Numbered from the stretch's first letter, positions 16,107 through 24,557 are shown. The stretch is 64,000 nt of DNA from Cytophagales bacterium (GCA_017303805.1 JAFLBQ010000003.1:124001-188000); one strand, 5' to 3'. Translations and numbers: made by a program. Notes: generated by a model from the sequence alone, not told the origin.

Positions 16107-17540
16107 TTAAACATTCCTTCTCAAAAACCCCACTGCATTCTCCCCTATCACCTGCCTTACAACTTGCTGTACATCTGCTGGTGGTAACTCTACTCCAGCA
16201 TGCACGGCCATGCGCGGCAACCATTCTACCAACCCACCAAATAAAAATTTAAACGCCCCGGCATGGGTGGTGTAATTGATCGGGTCAATCAACCCATCGA
16301 AGTCGGAGCCGATGGCGATCTGCTTCCACACACGGTCGCCAACAAGGGGGCGCCCCACTTTTACAATATGCAAGATGTGGTTGCACAAGTGGCGCAGGTG
16401 CCATGCTTTTACTTCGTGCACTTCGTCATACTCTTCCATGCGCAATTGGTGCATACGCGGTTCTGCAACCGGTTTGAAATCGGCTTCTTTAAATTCATCG
16501 GGGCTAACCAATTCTTTAGCCGGAGTACCACAACCCAGAATCCGTTGATCTAATGATAACCCGATCAACCCGTTCGATAACAGAATTTCGCTTATGTCCT
16601 CATCGTATAAATTAATACTCCACGGATTGAAGTACGTATCCAGCACACCGGGTTGGCGGTAGTAGGTAACTTCGTAACAGGATTCAGAATTATCATACTT
16701 ATACTTACGCACCGGCTTGCGTTGCCACGAACATCCCGTAAGGCCCATGTGCGAGGCCATAATGGGCGCATCTGGAAACTCGGCTGCACGCAACGCATAA
16801 AACTGCTGGCGTGCCAGCAAGCTCATGTGTTTAGCATCGATGAGAATGCGTTTGCCATTGGTGGTACTGAGCGCCTCGCGGATAAACCGCTTGCCCAAAT
16901 TGCTCAGGCCTTTGCCCTTCGGATTAAACGCATTGCTCTTCAGCATTTTCATACCAAAGGCATGCGTGCAAAATTCAGAATGCGATAGGTGCGTGATGGT
17001 GATATACACCAACCGCGGACTCTGCGGCAGTTTAAAGTAGAGTAACCGATCGATTACTTTTTGAGTTTGTCCGAAACGCTGGCCGTTGTCATAAAAATTA
17101 TGGCCACCTTCGGCACACAACATAATCTGCAGGTGCGGATTGGTGGCATCGAATTGGCCGCCAGAAGAAAGCAACTTAAATTGTTTATCGGCCGAGACGT
17201 TAGCTGAATTTAATAAATGATTCATATCGGCCTGCATCAATTCGAAGTAGCCGAACTCCTCGCGTTCAATCTTTTGTAAAAATCTCTTCTTCGCATGGTG
17301 CGAAAGGCCCGCTGCCAGTTGAATCAACTTGGCTTTCGCGAACACATTTTCAAGTGCGTACAATGGAACCACTGCGAGTTTTACCTGCCCGCTCACTAAC
17401 TGGCTCAAACTGGATTGAGAATCGAGAATACCCAGGCCCACATCGAAGTTGAGGTTAGTCCAACAGTTTTTACGCTCTGCTTCGCTTTCGCTACCGATAA
17501 ACGTTTTAAACTGCGGGTGACAATGAATATCTACGTACAT
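16107..17540 (-). CDS. M19 membrane-dipeptidase-like amidohydrolase
   Basis: A 477-residue metal-dependent TIM-barrel hydrolase related to renal-dipeptidase (M19). Metal and active-site motifs are DIHCHP at the start (H6, H8), EGGHNF (metal Glu) near 154, ITHLSHSEFC, ASHMG, IGSDFDG (Asp) and a C-terminal IGENAVGFLRRN. It is longer than the usual 330-400 residues because of insertions between barrel strands. There is no signal peptide, so it is probably cytoplasmic. It starts two bases after the stop of the DUF900 hydrolase, so the two are translationally linked. Substrate is unknown; dipeptides are the family default. Confidence 0.83.
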   Translation of the reverse strand: MYVDIHCHPQFKTFIGSESEAERKNCWTNLNFDVGLGILDSQSSLSQLVSGQVKLAVVPLYALENVFAKAKLIQLAAGLSHHAKKRFLQKIEREEFGYFELMQADMNHLLNSANVSADKQFKLLSSGGQFDATNPHLQIMLCAEGGHNFYDNGQRFGQTQKVIDRLLYFKLPQSPRLVYITITHLSHSEFCTHAFGMKMLKSNAFNPKGKGLSNLGKRFIREALSTTNGKRILIDAKHMSLLARQQFYALRAAEFPDAPIMASHMGLTGCSWQRKPVRKYKYDNSESCYEVTYYRQPGVLDTYFNPWSINLYDEDISEILLSNGLIGLSLDQRILGCGTPAKELVSPDEFKEADFKPVAEPRMHQLRMEEYDEVHEVKAWHLRHLCNHILHIVKVGRPLVGDRVWKQIAIGSDFDGLIDPINYTTHAGAFKFLFGGLVEWLPRMAVHAGVELPPADVQQVVRQVIGENAVGFLRRNV

Positions 17541-17542
17541 AC

Positions 17543-18610
17543 TTAACGGGCTTTACCGGTTAACCGGAAGATATTTTTATGTTGCAGGTACTCGCGTCCT
17601 TTAATGTGTTCGGTGTGGATGCCCGAGAACACCTGCCGGATATCGTGCGCAACCGTTTCGCTGTTTTTATAATACCAGTGGTTGATCAGTTTTTCCTTTA
17701 TTCCTTGCGAGTCTTTTATTTCAGAAGCCTCCACCACGTTTACATTCATGCGTAACTCCAATGGCCGGGTGGGGCCGGTAAGGCCCAGGCGGTTGGTTTT
17801 GTTTTTTGTCTTATCAGAAATCTTCAGGGCATCGTCACTTTTGTGGAAGTAGATGTGCACACGGTCACAAAAATCCGTGATGTGGTACAAGGGTTTGCCC
17901 GGCTCCAAGGCATCGTTATCAATATCAGGGGCTGCTAACACCACCTGCTTAAAGATGGGCGCTGCCGGAATGTGCGAATTGAGAATCTCTTTCACCATGC
18001 GCTCGAACACCTGGTTGCCCATGGAGTGGCAAAGCACATGAATGTTATTTTCGCAGTGTTCGCCTTGCACAAACTCGCTAAAGAACTTTAATAGTTTATG
18101 ATAGCCGCGCGCCAGCGCAATGCCTGCATACCCGGCATCAGCTTGGTCTTTCCGGTACTCGGTAAGCATATTGTTGCTGGGCCACGAGAAGGCCACGATG
18201 CGTGCAATGGGGTTAGCCCGGTTTTTTACAAACAGGCGATCCAGGTCAATCAGGTTTTCAATCAGGCATTGATAGCCGCAATTGAAGCCATGAATAAAAA
18301 AAAGTGTGTCGTTATTCTTTTTCCCATCGGTCATGTCATCGTACAGCGACTTAAACCATTCAGCCGAGCCGGAGAGATTAGTTTTAGTTTCCAGATTTTC
18401 ATAGCTGACTTCCTTAAACTGATTATCCTTAACCGGTACATCGGGTATCAGTTCTACTTTGGCTTTGGGCTTCCCATCGCGGCCTTTTACAATTTCGGCT
18501 GTGCCAAAGCGCAGGTTGTACGTAGTAGCCGCCTGATTGCTTTCGTCAATTTGTTCGGTACCGTTTTTTACGCGCACCGGGCGATTAGTGATAATGTAAT
18601 GTGTTGCCAT
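17543..18610 (-). CDS. Alpha/beta hydrolase (DUF900-like)
   Basis: A 355-residue cytosolic serine hydrolase. The core holds LFFIHGFNCGY (oxyanion region, about residue 103), VAFSWPS, and the nucleophile elbow LCHSMGNQ (Ser at about 196). VVLAAPDIDNDA carries the likely acid, and VHIYFHKSDDALK follows. The FIHGF and SWPS motifs are typical of DUF900 proteins. The first 90 residues form an extra beta-rich domain. There is no signal peptide. It overlaps a possible 44-residue membrane peptide at its start and leads directly into the M19-like gene. Confidence 0.8.
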   Translation of the reverse strand: MATHYIITNRPVRVKNGTEQIDESNQAATTYNLRFGTAEIVKGRDGKPKAKVELIPDVPVKDNQFKEVSYENLETKTNLSGSAEWFKSLYDDMTDGKKNNDTLFFIHGFNCGYQCLIENLIDLDRLFVKNRANPIARIVAFSWPSNNMLTEYRKDQADAGYAGIALARGYHKLLKFFSEFVQGEHCENNIHVLCHSMGNQVFERMVKEILNSHIPAAPIFKQVVLAAPDIDNDALEPGKPLYHITDFCDRVHIYFHKSDDALKISDKTKNKTNRLGLTGPTRPLELRMNVNVVEASEIKDSQGIKEKLINHWYYKNSETVAHDIRQVFSGIHTEHIKGREYLQHKNIFRLTGKAR

Positions 18611-18719
18611 GCAGATTTCGGATTAACTCATTGACACAAGAAATAGTCAACCACAGCATGAGCACCAAAATCCAACCGCACACAATCCTGGCGATGTGCC
18701 TGCCTTTTGGGTTACTCAT
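18585..18719 (-). CDS. Possible 44-residue single-pass membrane peptide
   Basis: A short frame from the ATG at 18719 (MSNPKGRHIARIVCGWILVL...) with one strong hydrophobic segment (about residues 9-28) flanked by basic residues, as in real membrane peptides. It overlaps the DUF900 gene start by 26 bases, so its translation could couple into that gene. The same frame runs further upstream through the neighbouring membrane gene, so chance cannot be excluded. Confidence 0.3.
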   Translation of the reverse strand: MSNPKGRHIARIVCGWILVLMLWLTISCVNELIRNLHGNTLHYH

Positions 18720-18838
18720 TAAATTTGAATAAACGCTGCGCGTAAACCGAGCTAAAGTTTGTAGGTGCAGTACTCGCTTCAGAATCCGGTTGCTTTCAAA
18801 AAGAAATCGGGGAAGAAGTAAACCGTGTTTATTCCTTT

Positions 18839-19471
18839 TTAGTTGTGCGAATTGGGAATGGATTGTTGCCGGATGCTCAAAAACCCAACGGTAAAAATGA
18901 GGTAAGCCAAAATATTTATTATCGCATGGGCATACCACACGCCCGCCATTTTGGTGCCCAATATTCCCATTAAAAAAAAGGTAGAGAAGCAATAAAAGAA
19001 GGTACCCAGCCACATCCACAGCATGGGCCGTTGGGTAGCCTGCTCATCTTGCTCCAGCATTTGCAAAATGGCCAGTGCACTGCCAAAGGCAATCACCACC
19101 TGCGTGCCACTTTTAAACATGGGCACGGTGCTTATCCAAAATCTGCTAGCCCAAAACACAACTACTACTGGCAGGGCCCACGAAAAAAAATTCCTCAGGT
19201 ACTTTGAGGTGGCGGTGTGGGCAATAAACCAAAAGAGAAAAAACGCTTCGAATAAATCGTAGGCATGGCGTACGTATTGATTGGTTGTTTCATTTTGGGT
19301 AATATAACAATACCAGCCGGTTAAATCGGTAAGCAACCCGATAAAGAGATAGCCGAGAAAATACCGGATTGATTTTTCACTTTTAGGGTACTTCAACAAG
19401 CCTGCAAGCACCGGCAAAAAAGCAACTAAGGTGCCCGTCACTTGCCAATAGTAAAGAGTTTGCGCTGACAT
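18839..19471 (-). CDS. Polytopic membrane protein of unknown function
   Basis: A 210-residue protein with six or seven hydrophobic segments and short loops; Trp, Phe and Tyr are frequent. The N-terminus (MSAQTLYYWQVTGTLVAFLP) is the first helix and the C-terminus is a short polar tail. No transporter or enzyme motif is visible. Similar seven-helix proteins occur near sensor kinases in Bacteroidota, but that is only a general impression. It lies between a lipoprotein gene and the DUF900 hydrolase gene. About 120 bases separate it from the small downstream frame. Confidence 0.7.
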   Translation of the reverse strand: MSAQTLYYWQVTGTLVAFLPVLAGLLKYPKSEKSIRYFLGYLFIGLLTDLTGWYCYITQNETTNQYVRHAYDLFEAFFLFWFIAHTATSKYLRNFFSWALPVVVVFWASRFWISTVPMFKSGTQVVIAFGSALAILQMLEQDEQATQRPMLWMWLGTFFYCFSTFFLMGILGTKMAGVWYAHAIINILAYLIFTVGFLSIRQQSIPNSHN

Positions 19472-19496
19472 GTAGGATAAGGTTTTTACTGAAACA

Positions 19497-19521
19497 AAAA
19501 TGGCAGTTACCTGCCATTTTT
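19497..19521 (-). terminator. Rho-independent terminator after the lipoprotein gene
   Basis: AAAATGGCAG (19497-19506), loop TTAC, CTGCCATTTT (19511-19520). Because of the A/T flanks it can act on both strands; on the minus strand it follows the lipoprotein gene and separates it from the membrane protein gene. Confidence 0.8.
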
Positions 19522-19549
19522 AATTCACCCTAAACCTACCAAAAAAATA

Positions 19550-20335
19550 TTAATGAAAAGGCGGAGGCGGCCATCCATTTTGTAATCCTTCTCCACCTCC
19601 GTCTTCACTCTGGGCCTGCGCCCCGGTTATGGTATTGCCATTTTTATCGGCTGCAATTAAAACTATGCGAATGCGGTTAGGTGTATGCCCCTCATCAAAA
19701 CCATAATAGTACCGGATATACCCATCGGTGCCGGCCCAGCTCACAAAAGTTTTGTAATCGTTCCACCAGATAAAATAATTGAGTGGGTATTTCTGATAGC
19801 TCTTGCCGGCTGCGTCTTGTGTTTTTTGCATCAGCGAGTCGAAGCTTTTTACATACCGGGCCGCTACGGCCTGGCCCAGGTTAGCCGATGCACCGGTTAG
19901 TTTCTGATTAAGGATAAAATCTTTTACATCGGCCGGAGCAGGCGATGGATTTGTGTATAAAAATGTTTGCTCTGGTTTTTTCAGGATTGCCTGCAGAGGC
20001 GCTTTCGGCAAGCTAGCTGTATCGTAATGGTGCAGAGGTTCAATGGCCATAAAAATTTGCTTTCGCGATGTGTCAAAACAATACCACATCAGCAGGCCTT
20101 CGTTCTTATTGTCGGGCATAAAATCCGAAACCGGAAATACACCGCCTAACGTATAGCGACTTAAATCCAGTGTGGGGTGCACGAGGTAATCTGAAATCAT
20201 TTGGCTGGCCGGATCGAGCGCAATAAAAAAAGAGGGGGCAGCCGCAGTAGCGGCCACCGATTGTGTTTCGGTGTCTGTCTTTTTTGCCTGGCAGGCAACA
20301 AGCACAGCAAGTAAAATAAATACGGGTTTCTTCAT
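19550..20335 (-). CDS. Predicted lipoprotein of unknown function
   Basis: A 261-residue protein with a lipoprotein leader (KKPVFILLAVLVACQAKKTD; lipobox LVAC, Cys at about 15). The mature part is mixed alpha/beta, with YPLNYFIWWNDYKTFVSWAG and YIRYYYGFDEGHTPNRIRIV near the end and a Gly/Pro-rich tail. No catalytic motif is recognised. It is preceded after about 21 bases by an 87-residue beta-rich gene on the same strand and ends at a strong hairpin, so the two form a small transcription unit. Confidence 0.72.
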   Translation of the reverse strand: MKKPVFILLAVLVACQAKKTDTETQSVAATAAAPSFFIALDPASQMISDYLVHPTLDLSRYTLGGVFPVSDFMPDNKNEGLLMWYCFDTSRKQIFMAIEPLHHYDTASLPKAPLQAILKKPEQTFLYTNPSPAPADVKDFILNQKLTGASANLGQAVAARYVKSFDSLMQKTQDAAGKSYQKYPLNYFIWWNDYKTFVSWAGTDGYIRYYYGFDEGHTPNRIRIVLIAADKNGNTITGAQAQSEDGGGEGLQNGWPPPPFH

Positions 20336-20356
20336 GGTGGCAAAAGGGTTAAAAGT

Positions 20357-20620
20357 TTAACATGAAAAGCGAAATGTACCAAGGTCTTTCTTTGCGTTGG
20401 AGATTGCTCGTGTAAGTTGAAACTGCGCTTCGCGGGGGGCCGAAACGGTAATAGAAAACGTACTGCCCACCTCACCCTTCACAAACCAATGTAAAATGTA
20501 CTCCTGCCCGGCCTCCAGTTCTACGGTAACGGTATCGCTGTTCTGAATAATCAGATTATTATCCAGGTAAACGAGTAAGGTACCCTGTGCAATAAAAGTA
20601 GAAGCTACCAGCTGAATCAT
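20357..20620 (-). CDS. Small beta-rich hypothetical protein
   Basis: An 87-residue protein with predicted alternating beta strands (LLVYLDNNLIIQNSDTVTVE, YILHWFVKGEVGSTFSITV) and a C-terminal Cys. It has no clear signal peptide. It resembles a single Ig-like sandwich, but no family is recognised. It lies directly upstream of the lipoprotein gene and downstream of the LytTR regulator gene (about 112 bases). Confidence 0.55.
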   Translation of the reverse strand: MIQLVASTFIAQGTLLVYLDNNLIIQNSDTVTVELEAGQEYILHWFVKGEVGSTFSITVSAPREAQFQLTRAISNAKKDLGTFRFSC

Positions 20621-20732
20621 CGGTTACACCTTTAGGTGAAATAAAAGTAATACAACCCGGGCACCAACCCCACCCTACACCAGCAACCGGTGGCCTATTC
20701 TTAGTAACTGGCAGCAGTTGGGTAGTAGTTGG

Positions 20733-21470
20733 CTATTTTAACCACTTTAAAAATTCTTCTTTGCGCCTGCGCGATACATCCACAAACGCGCCATCGGCCA
20801 TGCGCACCTGACCGCCTTCGCCTTTGATATATTCCACAATGTAGCGATGGTTTACCAGGTGCGAGTTATGCACCCGGAAAAACCGGTATTCATCCAGCAT
20901 CTGTTCGCACTCTTTTAAAGTACGCGACACAATGATGCGCTGCTTATCAATAGTGTAAAACGTTGTGTACGTGTTATCCGACTCACACCGCACAATGTCC
21001 TGCACGGCTACAAACAAAAAACCGGTAAGGGTGGGTAAGGCAACCCGCGCCTCCGCAGGTTGTTGCAGGTTTTGTAATAAGTGGTGTAAATGCTGGGTGG
21101 TTTCGTTCACTTCCTTGCGTTGGCGAAATTTATCCAACGCTTTCAGTAAGTCGGTAGCAGCAACGGGTTTTAGCAAATAATCTACTGCTGCCAGCCGAAA
21201 GGCTTTAATAGCAAACTCTTCGAAGGAGGTGGTAAAAATAATTTCGAAGGGAATGTGCCGCAGGGTTAAAAGCAAATCAAAGGAAGTGTGGGGCGGCAGC
21301 AGCACATCGCAAAACACCAGGTCGGGTTGCAGGTTTTGTAATTGGGTGCGGGCGGTATCAATATCGGGTGCATGCCCTACTACGGTAAGGTCGGGTATAG
21401 TTTGTAGCCGGGCGCGCAAGTCGGCCAACTCGTGGGGATCATCTTCCAATATGAACACCCGGTATTGCAT
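20733..21470 (-). CDS. LytTR-family response regulator
   Basis: A 245-residue regulator. The receiver domain (about residues 3-118) has the acidic pair E9/D10-D11, phospho-acceptor Asp at about 55 (VFCDVLLPP) and the conserved Lys in YLLKPV. The C-terminal LytTR DNA-binding domain (about 145-245) shows IVRCESDNTYTTFYT, SRTLKECEQML and FFRVHNSHLVNHRYI. It receives phosphate from the LytS-type kinase encoded directly upstream: the kinase stop TAA and the regulator ATG touch without a gap. Targets are unknown. The neighbouring lipoprotein and peptidoglycan-binding enzyme genes are candidates. Confidence 0.92.
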   Translation of the reverse strand: MQYRVFILEDDPHELADLRARLQTIPDLTVVGHAPDIDTARTQLQNLQPDLVFCDVLLPPHTSFDLLLTLRHIPFEIIFTTSFEEFAIKAFRLAAVDYLLKPVAATDLLKALDKFRQRKEVNETTQHLHHLLQNLQQPAEARVALPTLTGFLFVAVQDIVRCESDNTYTTFYTIDKQRIIVSRTLKECEQMLDEYRFFRVHNSHLVNHRYIVEYIKGEGGQVRMADGAFVDVSRRRKEEFLKWLK

Positions 21471-22325
21471 TTACATTAAAGGTATTAGTAAGGTTACTTC
21501 TTTTCCTTCTATGCCATCGCTGCGATCGGATAATGTAAAGCTTGCCTGCGCCTGGTGCAATTGGTTAATCAGCGCAAAGCGGTCGCGCATTAACTGCATA
21601 CCCATTGAAGTTTTCTTTACTGACCCACCCAGGTTAGTGGAGTGACGGTTAGGGGTGCTTCGCTTGCCCTCGTCTTTAATACTACATTGTAAATGGCGGT
21701 TGGGGGCATACGCAAAATGCAAATCAATCAATCCGCCACCAGCCAGCCCATGCCAAATGGCATTCTCCACAAAAGGTTGAATCATCATGGGTGGAATTTC
21801 CAACTGGGTGGCGTCCAGATCGGGTGCAAGGCTTATGGTATAAGTAAGCGAATAATTCATTCGCAGTTGTTCCATTTCTATGTAGATGCGGTTTGCTTCA
21901 ATTTCATCGGCTAACGATACACTGCGCAGGGCCGAGCTCTCCAGCACGTGGCGGATAAGCCGCGAGAATTTTATCAGGTACTCGCCAGCTTTGGGGCCAT
22001 CGCTGGTAAACATGTAATGATGGATGGAATTGAGGCAATTGAAAATAAAATGGGGGTTGATTTGGGCCCGCAGTGCTTTGAGTTCGCCCTCGGCCAGGCT
22101 TAATTTTAGTTCGGTTTCCTTTTGCCGAAAGTAGGCCTCGCGTCTGGCCCGGTAAAAAACAAACACCAGAAACGAAAAAGCAACTACAACGGGTATAAGT
22201 GCAAGCAAAACCGTTTGCTGTACCTGATCATGCCCGCTTGTTGGCTCGGGCACAAATACTGGTGCTTGTACAAGTTGTGTTACAACCCAATGCTGTCGTG
22301 GTGCCAACCAATGCCAATTCTCCAT
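21471..22325 (-). CDS. LytS-type sensor histidine kinase
   Basis: A 284-residue kinase of the His_kinase (LytS/YehU) class. A short N-terminal extracytoplasmic part (about 30 residues), one membrane segment (about 38-58) and a coiled linker lead to the phospho-acceptor block ALRAQINPHFIFNCLNSIHH (His at about 92). The ATPase part has PPMMIQPFVENAIWHGL (N-box) and a degenerate G-box (CSIKDEGK). Most relatives have a much larger sensor portion, so this one may sense through its membrane helix or a partner protein. It is directly coupled to the LytTR regulator. Confidence 0.9.
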   Translation of the reverse strand: MENWHWLAPRQHWVVTQLVQAPVFVPEPTSGHDQVQQTVLLALIPVVVAFSFLVFVFYRARREAYFRQKETELKLSLAEGELKALRAQINPHFIFNCLNSIHHYMFTSDGPKAGEYLIKFSRLIRHVLESSALRSVSLADEIEANRIYIEMEQLRMNYSLTYTISLAPDLDATQLEIPPMMIQPFVENAIWHGLAGGGLIDLHFAYAPNRHLQCSIKDEGKRSTPNRHSTNLGGSVKKTSMGMQLMRDRFALINQLHQAQASFTLSDRSDGIEGKEVTLLIPLM

Positions 22326-22453
22326 AGAACGGTAAAAGGTAGCAAAGATTTTTTGGCAAAAAGGCTTCCATGCAAGATTGGAGTAGGTTTAATGCGAAAC
22401 CTAACCATTCGGTATAACAAGTTTAATTTTGAAAGCGTTTACCTTTCGAATTC

Positions 22454-23398
22454 TTAGACTACACGCACACCCAATACGCCCCAGGTTTGTGGCCCGGCAA
22501 CGCCATCAATCATTAGCTTGTTCTTTTTTTGAAAAACCTTCAGCGCATCGTAGGTATCTGTTCCAAACACTCCATCTTCGCTCAGCATGGGGTGTGCCCC
22601 TTGCTTGTTCAGGGCCCTTTGCAGCGTTACCACGGCAGTTCCACAATCGCCTTTACGTAAAAACACACCTGTAATAATGCGTTTATCAACAGTTTTGGGT
22701 CGCGATAATTCCGATTCCATTACGCCTAATAAAACAGGAGTAACAATACCATCGGTGGGCAGGCCCTGGTCGTTTTGAAAATCTTTAACTACCCGCTCGG
22801 TACGAATACCGTAATCGCCATCTACGGTTATTGAATACCCTAAATCGAAAAGCATTTTTTGTACCCGCACCACATCGGCACCTTTACTGCCCCGTTTAAA
22901 AATTAATAGCGGTAGTTGCGGCTGAAACGTGTCGTTGTTGAAAACGCCCGGGTTTACAAAAGCTTTTACGCTGCCGGTTTGGCGGGTGCGCAGCATTACC
23001 CGGCCACCATTGCTATCGTTACTCATGGCAGTGTTCCCTTCCCAACTTTGAAACGACTTACCCGGCTCTATCCATTTAACAAAAATGCCCGTATGGTCGC
23101 AAATGCCATCGCCATTCCAATCGTATAAAACAATATCGGCTGGTTGTGGCGATTCGGTTAAACAGTTGTGCGACTTCCAATAGTTATAGGCCGAAGGACA
23201 GTATTGAAACCCACGGGTTGAATCGACCGGCCCCAACGGGCAACCAGCCTTATCAAACACCCAACTTATAAAAATAGCACACCACGGCACGCCATTCAGG
23301 CCGTACCATTCACCGTATTTGGTCTTGTTTGTATGAGGAGGCGTTTCGCGGGTTCCGTTTTCGGCTGCTGCAACTTCCAGTACTCTTTGACGCGACAT
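22454..23398 (-). CDS. CHAP-type amidase/endopeptidase with two peptidoglycan-binding domains
   Basis: A 314-residue protein. The N-terminal NlpC/P60-CHAP-like domain (about 1-140) has the catalytic Cys in VPWCAIFISW (C40) and His in CDHTGIFV (H102). Two PG_binding_1 domains follow (about 160-228 and 240-312; DGDYGIRTERVVKDFQ and DGVFGTDTYDALKVFQ). Such enzymes cut peptidoglycan stem peptides. There is no signal peptide or membrane segment, which is unusual for a wall hydrolase and recalls endolysins or toxin-like effectors delivered by another route. It follows two small paralogous genes with a six-base gap, so it is the third gene of that operon. Confidence 0.87.
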   Translation of the reverse strand: MSRQRVLEVAAAENGTRETPPHTNKTKYGEWYGLNGVPWCAIFISWVFDKAGCPLGPVDSTRGFQYCPSAYNYWKSHNCLTESPQPADIVLYDWNGDGICDHTGIFVKWIEPGKSFQSWEGNTAMSNDSNGGRVMLRTRQTGSVKAFVNPGVFNNDTFQPQLPLLIFKRGSKGADVVRVQKMLFDLGYSITVDGDYGIRTERVVKDFQNDQGLPTDGIVTPVLLGVMESELSRPKTVDKRIITGVFLRKGDCGTAVVTLQRALNKQGAHPMLSEDGVFGTDTYDALKVFQKKNKLMIDGVAGPQTWGVLGVRVV

Positions 23399-23404
23399 AA
23401 AAAA

Positions 23405-23821
23405 TTAGAACGAACTTGTTTGGTTAAAGATTTTCAGGTTTCTGGACGACTGAATAAAATTGATGGCGGTTTCTTCCAGCAATCGTAACTGGGCCAGGTC
23501 AACCCCATCGTGTGTAATTAGATTTGAAAATAATTCCGATCGCTTTAAGCGTAAAAAATTCTGGGCCGCAGAAAATGTATGCTCTTCGCGTGCCAGCACT
23601 GCCAGTTTAAAATAAAGTTCTTCGCTAAGAGCGGCTACATCGGTTGGCACTGCCAACACCTGCCCTGTAGCAAGTTCCTGGTGCGTTTCTCTTATTACAA
23701 AGCCAATATGTTCCAACAGGTTGGCTAATCTTACTTTATCGGAGGGCGCACTGTACTTCATACCTCCTGTAATCTCCTTTACTTCGTTGCTCAATCGCCA
23801 CATGTCCATAATGGCACTCAT
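23405..23821 (-). CDS. Small helical protein, paralogue B (effector-associated-like)
   Basis: A 138-residue all-helical protein, paralogous to the gene before it. Matching blocks are SDKVRLANLLEHIGFVIRET against ADRQRLADTLLQASTVVKET, and SEELYFKL against SHPLYFQL. No enzyme motif is seen. From memory, the pattern (D-R-x-R-L-A ... G-x-x-P ... L ... L) resembles helical adaptor domains found at the ends of caspase-, CHAT- or STAND-type conflict proteins in cyanobacteria and Bacteroidota; this needs a profile search. The ATG overlaps the stop of paralogue A by four bases (ATGA), and the CHAP enzyme gene follows after six bases. Confidence 0.7.
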   Translation of the reverse strand: MSAIMDMWRLSNEVKEITGGMKYSAPSDKVRLANLLEHIGFVIRETHQELATGQVLAVPTDVAALSEELYFKLAVLAREEHTFSAAQNFLRLKRSELFSNLITHDGVDLAQLRLLEETAINFIQSSRNLKIFNQTSSF

Positions 23822-24216
23822 ACCAATAGCAGTTTAGAAGTTGAATAAAAATGTTCAGCGGCTTCATCCAGCAGCACGAGTTCGCGCGCATCAATGGTGC
23901 CTGTGGTAAACTCGCGGTGCAACAAGTCAACGCGGTGGGTTTGCTTGAATTTATCGGCAAGGTTTTGCGCATGCTCAGGCCCTAACGCACCTTCTAATTG
24001 AAAATACAATGGGTGGCTCAGTAACTCTAACTGTTGGCAGCAGCCTACGGGAAAAACCCCGTTCGAGAGTTTTTCAAATGTTTCCTTAACCACAGTAGAG
24101 GCTTGCAAGAGCGTATCGGCCAGGCGTTGGCGATCGGCCACCGATTGCTTTTTGAGGAGGTTAATAAAGTAGTAAATCTCGCGGCTAACCCTCAAAATAT
24201 CGATAATTAGGGCCAT
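23818..24216 (-). CDS. Small helical protein, paralogue A (effector-associated-like)
   Basis: A 132-residue helical protein. The longest frame begins at 24279, but the ATG at 24216 is preferred. It has a perfect AGGAGG six bases upstream, and its N-terminus (MALIIDILRVSREI) lines up with that of paralogue B (MSAIMDMWRLSNEV). The central part (RLADTLLQASTVVKETFEKL, then GVFPVGCCQQLELL) resembles the helical adaptor domains linked to conflict-system effectors, from memory only. It is first in an operon with paralogue B and the signal-less CHAP peptidoglycan hydrolase, with overlapping or near-touching genes. Partner binding rather than catalysis is the likely role. Confidence 0.68.
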   Translation of the reverse strand: MALIIDILRVSREIYYFINLLKKQSVADRQRLADTLLQASTVVKETFEKLSNGVFPVGCCQQLELLSHPLYFQLEGALGPEHAQNLADKFKQTHRVDLLHREFTTGTIDARELVLLDEAAEHFYSTSKLLLV

Positions 24217-24222
24217 TGAGAC

Positions 24223-24228
24223 CCTCCT
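24223..24228 (-). promoter_or_regulatory. Perfect Shine-Dalgarno for paralogue A
   Basis: AGGAGG on the minus strand, six bases before the ATG at 24216. Strong Shine-Dalgarno sites are uncommon in Bacteroidota, so it both fixes the start and suggests high expression or foreign origin. Confidence 0.75.
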
Positions 24229-24557
24229 GTGAGAAAAGTTTACCTCCGCTTCTGCCGGCTTGGACTGAGCAATTTGCATAGTGGAATTTCGGGTAGGCGC
24301 TTTTACCAGTCAACGGGGTTTTTCCCGTTTCGTACTTTTTATTTTTTCAAAAAGCCAGGTATTGTGTAGTGTACTCCCACCAGGAAAATTTGTGCTTCAC
24401 ATTGTGTTCTGCATCACCAACAGGTGTACGGTGTGCCGGAGGTTTGTATGCTTTCAATCAAATTTAAAAAATTACTTACGTGGTAGGTTGTATGCTTGCA
24501 TGGTTACTTAATTTTAGGAATTAAGATTCTATGTTTTTGATTCAACTTCTTTTTTGA

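Noticed and set aside
18098..18634. 178-codon frame opposite the DUF900 hydrolase
   Set aside because: The minus-strand gene has clear hydrolase motifs; this frame is its shadow.
18585..19019. 144-codon minus-strand frame overlapping the seven-helix protein gene
   Set aside because: Its first two-thirds lie out of phase within a better gene; only the last 44 codons (ATG at 18719) are kept as a doubtful peptide.
24312..24329. AACGGG/CCCGTT dyad before the paralogue A gene
   Set aside because: Six-base arms without T-run on either strand; too weak to call an operator or terminator.
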